A stretch of 64,000 nt of DNA from Polytrichum commune. Its lineage: Eukaryota > Streptophyta > Polytrichopsida > Polytrichales > Polytrichaceae. The stretch spans positions 24,056,001-24,120,000 of the forward strand of contig OX485804.1 of NCBI GenBank assembly GCA_950295325.1, written 5' to 3'. Below, in pieces: positions 10,301 through 20,359 of the stretch. The notes under the pieces are model-generated. The model worked only from the letters and a program-made list of their open reading frames with translations. It had not been told where the DNA came from and made no database searches. Position numbers and translations under genes: made by a program. Within the stretch, counting starts at the first letter, position 1. Each line of letters starts with the position of its first letter.

Positions 10301-11400
10301 ACCACATCCAACAATTGTTGTTGAGATACCCCACACAATTGTCAGCCTCTGCCATTCATGGATGTTGTGGTCAACTTCCTCAAGATGTCACTATGATTAG
10401 TGATGAGGATTTGAGAAGGTTGGGCCACGTGGATTTGATTATTGCAGGATGGCCTTGTCAAGGCCATTCGCGGGCAGGAACTGGCCAGGGATTGGATGAT
10501 CCTAGGTCTAGTTTGTTTGCGGATTTGACGCGATTAACGCAATGGTGGTTTACCCACCAATCAACTCCGCCAGGGTACATTTTCGAAAATATACCATTAT
10601 TGGATGATACCCGGCACAAAGTGGTGAAGGATGGTGAGTACATTAACCAAATTCTGGGTACTCCAACATTTCTGGATGCTGCATCTTTGGGATCCTTTGC
10701 TCATCGGCCTCGTTGGTTTTGGACCAACTTGGTATCACCTCGGGTGCTTTCAGCGGCGATTGCCCGCATTCCCCGCCTTATGGATCGCAAGGTGGATGAC
10801 ATTTTAGATGATCATCGTGTTTCCTTGGCAGTTACCAAAGATGACACCTTGCCATTTGCATTAATTAACAAGGTGGGCATTCCGAGTGGTGCACTACCTA
10901 CTTTTGTGACATATCCACAGTCTTTTGCATTTCGATCTCGTGGACCTGGCATGGTTTGGGATTCAAAATTCCAAACTTATAAGGAGCCTACGGCAGATGA
11001 GCGGGAACGCGCCATGGGTTTTCTTACAGGTACCACGGCTGCTCACGGGCTTCAGGAAGGTCAGAGACGTTTCCTATTAGGGCAAGTTATGGATCTTAAT
11101 AGCATTGTGTGGATAATTGGAATTTGTCTTGCTGCTCAACAACGTATGGATGACCAATTGCTTACTCTGAGGGCAGAGAACAATGGTCAGGGGGCAATGG
11201 AGCCGCAATCCAAGGGTCATATTGAGGTCAATGACACCGAGGGATTATTTCCTTTCAAACTTCATGTTGCGGAAGAGCTTCGAGCCCAACGTGTTTTTTC
11301 GGCTTTGGCCCAAGAGTTTGGGAAGTTGGAGGCCCATAAAATGTTTCCACTTCTATTTCTTGGTGATACTTCATATGTGGGTAGCTATTTAGCTACATAA
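7385..11400 (+). pseudogene. gag - protease - DNA methyltransferase part of the polyprotein (one frameshift)
   Basis: Translation should begin at ATG 7385 (MVQTRSRYYRSPSPDY). After NDWYA near 7699 the frame must move by -1 to continue at FELLPQHLEYEALQTYERW. No slippery heptamer is visible, so a 1-bp deletion is likelier than programmed shifting. Numbering from 7690, the gag core is at about residues 100-215. There are two zinc knuckles, CWGCGEAGHSKNDPNC (253-268, long CX2CX4HX6C) and CSHCGGTNHDVDHC (canonical CX2CX4HX4C, about 301-314). The protease has its active site MDSGAQ with Asp606, and the methyltransferase is at about 830-1150. The block ends at TAA 11398, but the same frame continues downstream, so this is probably a nonsense mutation and not the natural end. 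Confidence 0.88.
10150..11130 (+). other. C5-cytosine DNA methyltransferase domain, DNMT3/DRM-like
   Basis: It would transfer a methyl group from S-adenosylmethionine to C5 of cytosine in DNA. Motifs occur in order. Motif I is EIFGGIGTG (residues 834-842, SAM binding). Motif IV is AGWPCQGHSRAG with catalytic Cys923. Motif VI is FENIP with Glu966. Motif VIII-like AHRPRWFWTNL closely resembles the AHRARYFWGNL of DNMT3. A variable target-recognition stretch and TFVTYPQSFAFRSRG follow, then a TADERERAMGF helix typical of the domain's C-terminal part. RRFLLGQVMDLNSIVWIIG sits where motif X (GNSV-like) is expected and lacks the usual Asn-Ser-Val. The DNMT3-type motif VIII and the linear I-to-X order (not permuted as in plant DRM) point to a DNMT3-like origin. 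There is no stop or frameshift inside the domain. Confidence 0.92.
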
Positions 11401-13017
11401 ACTGATTGTAGTGGAGAGGATACGCATTTGGATTCAAGTGCAGATGATGGGGGCAAAGGTGTTGCCCTCTCCACGGACTAGCAATCACAGGCTGTGCTGG
11501 CACCAAGTGGCAATCCTTCTTTGAAGAAGGAAACCACGGAGTTTGACGATTGGCCAATTGAAGTGGGGCCAAAGCTTACTGGTGCCGAAGCACGAAAGGT
11601 ACGGGCATTTATTCGCTCTTACCGTAATTTTTTTTCCTTTAGTCTTCATGATCTTGAAGGATATAAAGGTAAACCTGTTCGTATTCAACTCGAGGACGAC
11701 CACCCTATTTTCAGACGGCCGTACAGACTTAGTACCTCTGAAAGGTTGGGTGTTCAAACTCGATGTCAAGAGTTATTGGCAGCGGAATTGATTGAACTCT
11801 CCAATGGAGAGTATGCTTGTGCCACGGTTATGCCGTCAAAGAAGGATATCTTTGGCAACTGGACGGAAAAACGGATGTGTGGTGATTATCGTCCAGTCAA
11901 CCGCAAGACCAAGTCGGATCGATATCCAATGCCGATGCCGGAGGAGTTGTTTGATGCACTGGGATTTTCTAGAATCTTCAGCACTCTGGATTTGAGGTCT
12001 GGTTATCACCAATTACCTTTGTTGTTGGGTGATCGGGTGAAGACCGCATTTTGGGGAATTGATAAAAATGGCAAGGATCAACTTTATCATTAGAAATTTC
12101 TGCCATTTGGTCTCAAGAATGCACCAGCTGAATTTCAGCGGGCGATGGACCAATTATTGGTTGGTTTGCCGTTTGCTAGATGTTACATTGATGATGTTAT
12201 CATCTTTAGTAATAGTCCACAGGATCATGTGAGACATTTGTAAGCGGTATTTGAACGACTTCAACGGTGGAGACTCCGTTTACATCATGGAAAATGTAAG
12301 TTTTTCCATGATCAATTGTCCTATTTAGGCCACATGATTGTTCCTGGCGGTCTTGGTGTGCAACAGGCGAAGGTGGATGCTTTGCACAAAATTCCCGCAC
12401 CTAGTGATGTACCACGGCTTCGTGCATTTCTAGAATTGGCAAATTATTATAGGAGGTTTGTCAAAAACTTTAGTTTGATTGCCAAACCTCTTACCATTCT
12501 CACGGGGAAAGACCAACCATGGATTTGGAGTCGGGAACAACAACAGGCATTTGATACATTGAAGCAGAGGCTCGGTTCAGCGCCAGTGCTTCGACGCCCG
12601 GATGTGTCTAGAGCTTTTCAATTGCACACGGATTGGAGTGCAGTGGGATTGGGAGCGGTATTAACACAGAAGGATGAAGAGGGAAATGAATATGTGGTGG
12701 CTTATGCATTTAGAAGCAATAATAGTGCTGAATCTAATTATTCTTCTTATGAAGGCGAGGCCTTGGCGGCCGTTTGGGCCATTGCACATTTTCGACCTTA
12801 TTTGTATGGGCAAAAGTTTACTTTGGTGACTGATCATCAGCCTTTAAAATGGCTTATGGAATCAGATAAGCTCACCGGGAAACTTGCTAGGTGGGCATTG
12901 TTACTTCAGGAATATGATTTTGAAGTTGTTCACCGAGCAGGAATTGCCAACTTGGATGCAGACGGATTGTCTCGCAATCCAAGTCCTTCAGATGAGGATT
13001 TAACTGGAGCCAGGTAG
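11401..13017 (+). pseudogene. Reverse transcriptase - RNase H part of the polyprotein, with internal stops
   Basis: This is in the same frame as the upstream block and shows Ty3/gypsy RT motifs in order: PYRLSTSE, KRMCGDYRPVNRKT, FSTLDLRSGYHQL, KFLPFGLKNAPAEFQ, the catalytic CYIDDVIIFS (Asp codons at 12190 and 12193), then SYLGHMIVPGG and LRAFLELANYYRRFVKNF. RNase H follows with LHTDWSAVGLGAVLTQ, YEGEALAAVWA, VTDHQPLKWL and NLDADGLSR, giving the D-E-D-D set. Internal stops are TAG 11479, TAG 12091 (before KFLPFGL) and TAA 12241 (before AVFERLQ), and the block ends at TAG 13015. Each is one transition from a plausible CAA, CAG or TGG codon. The enzyme would copy the element's RNA into DNA in virus-like particles; this copy cannot make it whole. 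Confidence 0.93.
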
Positions 13018-14625
13018 CATGGAAATTGTGATCGTGAGGCAGTTCCGGATTGGCATGCTACCACATATCTCACAATGATGTCGGGATTGGCTGCTGAGAT
13101 CCTTGTAGAAGAACAAGATGAGGAGGTTGATAAATCTCTCGTTGTTAGTGATGTGTGGAAAGACCAGGCGGTCTTGTACAAACTTCAACACGGGATATTT
13201 CCTCTTGGACTATCTGCTATGGAGCGAGATAGAGTTAGTCACCGGATAACAAGGTTTCGTTGGGCAAACAGCTTGTTATTTCGTGTGTGGCCGAACGGAA
13301 CGAGACGCATCGTTCCAAGGCCAGATCAAAGAGCTTCTTTGGTGCGGCAAGTGCACGAGGAGCTTGGACATTTTGGAGTGCGAAGGACGCACTCTATGTT
13401 GCGCAACCAATATTGGTGGACTGGTATGTATCAACAGGTTGCCACTTATGTTTCTCGGTGTGAAGTATGTGACCGGGTCAGGTCAAGTTTTAACACTTTG
13501 TCACCTCAACTTCAGCCTTTACCTATTATGGGCTTGGGATATCGTTGGTCTTTGGATTTTGCCGGACCGCTTACTATCACTCCACGTGGTTCCAAGTATG
13601 TGCTTGTGATGGTGGAGCATTTTAGTAAGTGGATTGAACTCGTGGCTCTTCCCCAAAATTCCTCAGAATTGGCGGCTATGGCATTTCTTGATCGAGTTTT
13701 GGCACGGTTTGGAGCACCTGCAGAGGTGTTGACGGATCAAGGGAGAGAATTCCTTGGATCTTTCGAGGTTTTGTGTACCAAGGCTTTGATTGATCATCGG
13801 ACAACTTCCAGAGATCACCCTGAAGCAGATGGCTTAGCTGAACGAGTTGTTCAGACGGTTAAGCGCGGTTTGCGGAAGTATGGATTGCTTCATGGCAACC
13901 ATCGCGATTGGGACTTGATGTTACCATGGATAGCAATGGGTTATCGTTTCAGCAGGCAAGCATCTTTGGCATCCTATAGTCCTTACCAACTCTTGTATGG
14001 ACGGGAACCAATTTTACCTAGCTCGGTGCGAGAGAAATTGGCTCCCGTGGTAAACTTGGATGATCCAGATGTTTGGGCTCAATGTCTTCATGACCGAGCA
14101 ACGTTCTTCCAAAAGGCCATGCCTATGGCTATGGAGAACTTAAATATTGCTCAACATCGTGATACATTACGGTATGCCCGGATCCGCAGTGGAGCTTATC
14201 GACCTCAAGTTCGTAGATTTTCCAAGGGGGTTTATGTTTACTTACAACGGGAGGCGCCTACGACATTGGATGTGAAGGTTGGGCGCACGATTTTGCGGGT
14301 AAAAGATGTCTTGCCAAGTGGTATATTATTGCTTGAAGGCAAGGATGGACGGGAATGTCGTGAGCATTCAAAGAATTGTGCTCCATGTCACCTTCCTATC
14401 GACGGCTCTGTGCATCCCGAGTTGGCGGTTGTACCACAGGGTTTGCCTTGTTATGTTTGTGGAGAGAAGAAAGGAGTTGCAACAATGTTATTGTGCGACC
14501 AATGTCAACGTGGATGGCACATGGCATGTTTGACACCTCCCTTTTTTACTCTTCCTTCTGGCAATTGGGTTTGTCCTCGTTGTCGGAAAGCCTCTCATTC
14601 CGTGGCCGTTAATGGTCATGATTGA
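13018..14625 (+). pseudogene. Integrase with C-terminal PHD finger (last part of the polyprotein)
   Basis: Counting from codon 13075, the HHCC zinc-binding domain is HEELGHFGVRRTH...CEVC. The integrase core carries Asp161 (SLDFAG), Asp221 (LTDQGREF) and Glu256 (ADGLAER), a D-x34-E spacing one shorter than the usual D-x35-E. A GPF/GPY-like region (KGVYVYLQREA) follows. The C-terminus holds a PHD finger at residues 459-503 and ends at TGA 14623. The block is open but is separated from RT-RNase H by TAG 13015 in the same frame. The integrase would insert the cDNA into the host genome, and the PHD finger may guide it to chromatin (inference). There is no chromodomain. Confidence 0.93.
14447..14583 (+). 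other. PHD finger (C4HC3) at integrase C-terminus
   Basis: The cysteine/histidine ladder is CYVC, then LLCDQC, then GWHMAC, then WVCPRC: C-x2-C, C-x2-C, H-x2-C, C-x2-C. It has the conserved Trp two residues before the last Cys pair. These are the hallmarks of a PHD finger, a reader of histone H3 tails in nuclear proteins. An acidic residue before the third Cys (LLCDQC) and GWH are typical. Which histone mark it would read cannot be told from sequence. Confidence 0.93.
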
Positions 14626-15059
14626 GGATTTTGTGGATGTTTACCACATGTTTTAGTGGTGAAGTTGTTATTTAGTTGGTTGGAAATTTTATGGGATTGA
14701 AAATCACATTGAAAGAGTTATCCAAGAATTCAACATAAATGGTTGAAGGCGATTAAGGATGGGGCTCAAATTGCACCCAGCCTATAGTTCTTGGATTACT
14801 TTCTCAATCATGAGTTTAATTCCCTAGATTATTACTACCCAATTGAATATGTATAGATGTAGCAACAACTTCATCATGTTCAACAACTCTACCGATGAGT
14901 GTGTTTGTTCCTAGCCGATTGGAGGGGCTCCTTATCTGCTAGTGGGGGCACTTGAAGAGGTGGTTGTTTAGCATTTTAGTTTGCTATTTTATTTTGCTAA
15001 TTGATGTTGACGCCGACACTCGATCTGTTGTGTTTAACGATCTTAGTTTACACGACAGC
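14626..15059 (+). other. 3' untranslated end of the retrotransposon
   Basis: No ORF of note. A purine-rich AGTGGGGGCA at 14941-14950 looks like a polypurine tract, but it lies about 110 bp before the candidate 3' LTR start at 15060. The 109 bp between (14951-15059) recur at 15492-15601, so the exact PPT and LTR start are uncertain. Confidence 0.5.
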
Positions 15060-15491
15060 TGTCACGTGAGGTGACATCGGGGGCTAAGTCACGTCGATTT
15101 AAGAGTAAATGGACTCCACTAGGAGTCCATGTGTGTTGGGATGAATAACGGACTCCATTGGGAGTCCTAGTTAGTTGTTCATCCACTCCATGGATGAACT
15201 CCACATAGGATTGGGGTTGTATGGAGAGGAAGGCCTTTTGACTTGCCATTGTTGTCAAATCAAGTCTTGTGAGTGTGTTTTGAGAGAGAGAGAGCTTGTT
15301 GTTGCTTTCTCATGGCTATGGTGTAGTAGATTATGAGTAAAGCCTTTGCATTCTTTCTCCACCACTTGCACTCTTGGATTCTCCCTTCGTGGAGTGAGAG
15401 ATAGCTTGACTCTTGTGTGTGAATTTTAGAGTTTCTTAAGCTTTGTAAGGAGACATTTTAGTTTCTTAAGCTTGGAGAGAGAAACCCTCAT
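15060..15491 (+). repeat. Candidate 3' LTR of the methyltransferase element (truncated)
   Basis: 432 bp matching 5675-6106 with no indels and about five differences, all transitions (G/A four times or its complement, one T/C). It starts TGTCACGTGAGG. The last ~11 bp found in the 5' copy are absent. Instead the sequence joins a second copy of the element's 3' end at a shared CTTGA. Confidence 0.75.
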
Positions 15492-15601
15492 CTTGAAGAG
15501 GTGGTTGTTTAGCATTTTAGTTTGCTATTTTATTTTGCTAATTGATGTTGACGCCGACACTCGATCTGTTGTGTTTAACGATCTTAGTTTACACGACAAG
15601 C
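15492..15601 (+). repeat. Second copy of the element's 3'-terminal 109 bp
   Basis: Near-identical to 14951-15059, with one inserted A near the end (ACACGACAAGC against ACACGACAGC). Both copies are followed at once by TGTC, but by different LTR sequences. Confidence 0.88.
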
Positions 15602-16475
15602 TGTCTTGTTGGGATAGGTCTAGTAACTAGTGTCTCGGGACTTGGACTAATACTATGGCCGAAGCCCGGGTTGTTGGCTCGCAGTCCGAGGTATTTACTA
15701 TTGTGTCAGCCTTGGGCCCGCATGGTGGCGGCTCCATACTAACCTTGGATTAGTTGCCATGTGGGTATAATCAATGCTAATTAGACTCTGGTCTAGTTGA
15801 CGGTTAACCTAGGTTGCCTAGGTACTTATCCGTTATCTTAACATGAACAAGCATAACTGCCTCAATACTTGCCCAAATGAGGCAAGTGAGGAGTCCATCT
15901 GCATCTAAGTGAAACTTAGATGAAGGTGGAGTGGTCGCTTGTTAGCATCAAAGATCACATAAGGAAGTTATGATGGTATGAAACTGCTAGGGGCTTCTAG
16001 GCCCAACGGCTAAGGGAAAATGTCTACTTCGCCCCAACTCTTGGTAGAGAGACAAAAGGTTTATTGACGGTAGGGTAGGGGCCCCGCCTAGAGTGCTAGA
16101 GGTTTATATGGGTGAGGCGGTGTGGCCTCATCCACCCGAGGCCGAACGGCACAGCCTTTATAGGCAATGCCCAATGTGAGGGCATAGTTGCCTAATATGC
16201 TCCGGGTTGTTGTAGTGTTGCTCCGGCACCACGATGATCAACATAAGATTGGACTTCCATCCATGGAAGTCCACATCTAAAAATTGGTTACCGATTAAGG
16301 GATGAGTCCCGAAAGAGCAAAGTAGGAGGGTTGGTTCTCCTCTCATGAAGTATAAAGTCCGGGGTAGAAGAAGCTAACCATTAGCATGGCGGAATGCGAA
16401 GGGTTAGCGCTTGTAACCTTTGCTAGAAATGAAAATTGGCAAGATTGTTAGGGGGGGCTAGCAAGGGTTGCAACA
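15602..16475 (+). repeat. LTR related to family A (874 bp), right end TTGCAACA
   Basis: From about 15845 to 16475 this matches the solo LTR at about 3015-3645, including the terminal run before TTGCRACA. The left ~240 bp do not match. Its left limit is placed at TGTC 15602, where the retrotransposon's duplicated 3' tail ends. No target duplication is visible: CAAGC stands before it and CTATC after it. Confidence 0.65.
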
Positions 16476-19400
16476 CTATCATTAGTGGGCTTCAATTTAA
16501 TATTTGCAACAGAGGGAATTTGAATTGTGGATGTACCGAATTTGTTTGTTAATATGATAATTGAAACTTGCATCTGAGGCTCAGTACGACCTATCACCTT
16601 AAATGAACCAAGCCTTAAAATCTACATGAAACCAACCTTAGTTTTGTTCTTTTGAACCAAAATTGTTTCATACACCTCTCCATCCGCAGAGTACATCTCC
16701 TCTCCTAAATATATGGTTCTTATTTGGAGGTTGAACCTTAAACTAAGCAAATCCTCCAAGACACCCACATGATGATCATCATAAAGTGACAACATGAAGG
16801 GAACAAAAGATCCATCAGCTCTAATGGTAGCCATGGAAAAATAAAGTAAAAGATGAACATTACATCATATGTGTTGCCTCTATTCTCAAATTGAAAGACG
16901 TATTGCATGTTCCAAGAGCTAAAGCACAATCTCATTTCTACCAATAGGCTTACAGAGAACATGGTTGTGAATGTTCATGTTAGGGATGAGTATAAAATGA
17001 TAAGCAAAGATGGCCATGGCCATTAAGTGATGACAAGTAGAAATGCAACGGGTTATGGCTACTCAATATTTGGACCTTTCCCCCTCAATCTACAACACAA
17101 ATGGCAGTTTTGCACCTCCACACGCATCATCAATTGGAGGACATATACGTGTTACTAAGACTCTCATGCGGTGGCACGCCAGACTCGGGCCATGTAAATA
17201 TTCAAATCATCAAGTAGATGAGCGGACTTGAGATAGTGCATGGTACTCCATCTTACAAATGCAAATTTCCCAGTGTGTGCACAGTGTGCACATGGGAAGA
17301 TTCATCATTCTCCTTTTCCCATTAATCATGGCAAAAAGAGTATATCCTTTTCTTACTTGCTATAGCCCTACATGTTCTCTCTCAAAAAGACAAATCCACG
17401 TGGAGCCACACAATGTCTTCATCTCTCCCCCCCACTTGTGATCCAAATTCTAAAAATTAACCAAGCTTTACACTAGTTGCACTGATTTGGTAATTTCAAC
17501 TTTGCGACCATTGGATTTTCTCAAATTTTGTTGAAACAAGAAATCCCCCCCCCCCCCCAATAGTCACAATGGAGTCAATTTCCATATGTTCGTGAGCAAT
17601 ATGTTGGAGATAGAGAGTTGAAATGTCCTCGACATTAAGGACAGTATGAAAGGTCCAAGATCATTAGAATGCACCCATGCTCTATAAAGGATTAAGCAAT
17701 TCTCATAATCCATTTCGACAACTTTTCTTCATTTGAGTGGTCGTAGGGTGAATTTGCACTTAGGCAAAGACCAAAAATTCCAAAATCAAAAGATCCTACT
17801 AGACCAGAGCAAAAGGTTGGACCTAAAAGCATTACACTAAGATACAAATCCAAGATGTGAGAAAAATATAATGATGCTAATGTAGCATCACATTCTCATC
17901 AAAATTCAATGGTTTCCAAACAAAAAAGTACTCCTAGTTCAAAAAACCAACTTGAGTGCAATCTTGAGCCCAAAAACTAGGTGTTTTGGACCCGAGTTCC
18001 TTAAACTCGGTCCCTAATGCAAGCCCACCATTACTATCTATTTGAGCTTGACTATACATAAAACATGGAGCTTCACTATTAGCACACCTCCTCAAGTGGA
18101 GTGTTGTTTAGAGTCACAAGCAAACGTTCCTTCTCAAAGAAAAAAACACAATAAAAACAAGAGATGTGATGGACTCTAGGAGTACAAATGGGAAAAAGTG
18201 GGTAAACAATAATTCCATGATGTTCCCAATTCCAAAATTGTCATCCTATGTACCAGTTTGGTCTCCACACAACATCGTACACTTGTGAGCAAAGATGCGG
18301 CCCACCAACGCATGTCAATACGACCGACTGTGAGTGGAGAAACTTAAGTACCAGATTACTATACGCCAATGATCGGGGAGAATCGACAGTTAGTTAAAAA
18401 TGAACCAGTTGAGTTTGAGAGATAACTGGTTGAAGTTCAAGACTGCAGGAAAATTACCAATCATTTTAGAGGAATACATAGAATATACCCCAATTTAATA
18501 AAGGAAAATCGGAACATGTCAACATGTAACCGGTTGGACTTGCAAACACTAGGATCTCAACCGATTATGCCCAAAAATCTCCCCAATCACTGCTATATGA
18601 GTGTGTGTCTCTCTGTATAAAATAGCTTCACAATTAGCACACCTTTTTGTTGCACAATTAGATAAATGTTTCAGTGTAAAAATACCTGATGAGATGTGCT
18701 CCTTTCTGAGTTGTGAAAGTGGGGAGCAAGTATTGCTTGTCCCCCATGAGAAACATGAGGTATCCTCCTATGAATCGGCCTTTTCAATTCTAAAATGCCA
18801 TTTTGTGTACATAATGAACATACATAAGTATGAAGGAACATCTCTATTGAATGAATGTGCTCACAACGTTCCCCAAGGTTCTTCCCGAGGGGGTGCCTTC
18901 TTCATTGGATACTTAATTGATGTGCACGGGTCAACATGAAATTAAACCCCCTTATATACAAGAAGTTTACATAGAAATACAATTGTATACATACTAACAA
19001 CATGCTAGAAAATGGAGTCATATATTTATACTAATATTTTCAATTTAGTGTGATAAATGCCTTCACTACATATACAAAATATAAATCAGGAATTAAAGCG
19101 GCCTTTATTACTTATAAAAACCACTTTCACTTTCCAATGAGAAAGTTATTGGATGTTTTTCATTCAAAGCATGTAACTCAATGATTGCATCAAACAGGCA
19201 AAGACAAGAGCAAAATTACTTAGCCATAAAACAAAGAGCAAGGGAGCCCATGAGCATTCCAAGAGCCTTCAATTTATAAAACCTAGAACCCGAATGCAAA
19301 CCCTAACAAGAATGGACAAGGTAGTCATCGAGGACTATTACCATATGACAACAATGGATAAAAACGTAAATTGGATGAAACTAACACATGTATTGTCAAT

Positions 19401-20340
19401 TATTTCTTTAAACCTTAGGCCCCCTTTTGTACACTTACATTCACTTCAAATTATTAATATCATGTTTGCAATACAAACTAGAGAAAATTAACACCTCTCC
19501 CTTATGTATATTAAGTACACTAATGCCTCCAATAATACCCCTTCTTACACTCACGTTAGTTTGTACGTTGTATGAAGAGTCCAACCCCCAAGGGGGTCTT
19601 CAATGTTCACAACATTTCCCCAACGTTCCCCAATGCTTACAATGCTTGCGATGCTCCGTAAGGTTTCCATGTATGTTCCAAGGTACTAATCACATATGAC
19701 CCTTGAAATACATGTGGGCCCCATCACTTATGCACATTAATACCTCTATTATATGATAAATCAGCCTCAAAAAGGGTCATATTACAAGCGTCACAGTTGT
19801 AGTATGGAGGCACATTAACATTAGAAAGGTTGGTCAACAAGGTATGTGTTGTATAATTTAGGTGTTGTGTAATCATGTGTCATAATATGGAGGTTAGACT
19901 GTAATCATGTACATTGTGAGGGGTCGCCCTTCAAGCATGGACAAGTTCGCATGAATCTTCAAGGGCGGTGGGGGGTTCATGTCCATCATTCCGTGCAAGG
20001 CTATACTTTACCATGTACACTAACCCTCAAAATTGAATCAATCAACAAAACAACAAATTTAAGGAAGCCATATCTAGAATAGTATTGATCTTTTTTGCCA
20101 ACCATAAATTGGGTCGCATGTGCAACTAAGTTGGTTATCATCTTTTCCAATTTCAGCTTGAGTAATATAGCAATGAGAGAAAATTTGCATTCTGAATGAG
20201 CTTAGGTCTATTGACTTAGTTTTGGAATTGTTCTCATCACTCACCTTCAATCACAAGAATAAGTTCACAACGTCGCCTAGGGTTCTTCCTCTCACTTATG
20301 GTTAGTAGTGTGGTCCCTTAGGATATTATCTCTTACGATT
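16476..20340. other. 3.9 kb without recognisable genes
   Basis: AT-rich DNA with only short ORFs. A 70-codon minus-strand ORF (16622-16834, starting MATIRADGSFVPF) is the most protein-like but matches nothing I know. A run of 14 C lies at 17545-17558. A dispersed repeat at about 18380-18590 shares words with 30955-31055 and 31865-31945. Confidence 0.5.
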
Positions 20341-20359
20341 TTGAAGGTTTTCTTTGCCA

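Larger units (their letters stand above)
5675..15491 (+). mobile_element. Ty3/gypsy LTR retrotransposon carrying a DNA methyltransferase and a PHD finger
   Basis: The order is LTR, long leader, gag with two zinc knuckles, aspartic protease, C5-DNA methyltransferase, RT, RNase H, integrase, PHD finger, 3' UTR, LTR. RT before RNase H before integrase is the Ty3/gypsy order. A single reading frame runs from 7690 to 14625, with a short gag start (7385-7699) one frame away. Five in-frame TAA/TAG codons and the gag frameshift make this copy non-functional. The flanking direct repeats (5675-6106 and 15060-15491) are the same length and differ at about five sites, so the insertion is fairly young. 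The 3' LTR lacks its last ~11 bp, and no target-site duplication survives. Similar acquisitions have, as far as I recall, been reported from dinoflagellates and a charophyte alga. Whether this family is the same needs a database search. Confidence 0.88.

Noticed and set aside
7690-14625. Alternative genetic code with TAA/TAG read as Gln
   Set aside because: Only five TAR codons occur against very many CAA/CAG in the same frame, and the ferroxidase gene ends properly at TAG. Nonsense mutation of a dead element is simpler.
14300-14625. Chromodomain at the integrase end
   Set aside because: The C-terminal Cys/His pattern is a PHD finger; no chromodomain aromatic cage motif was seen.
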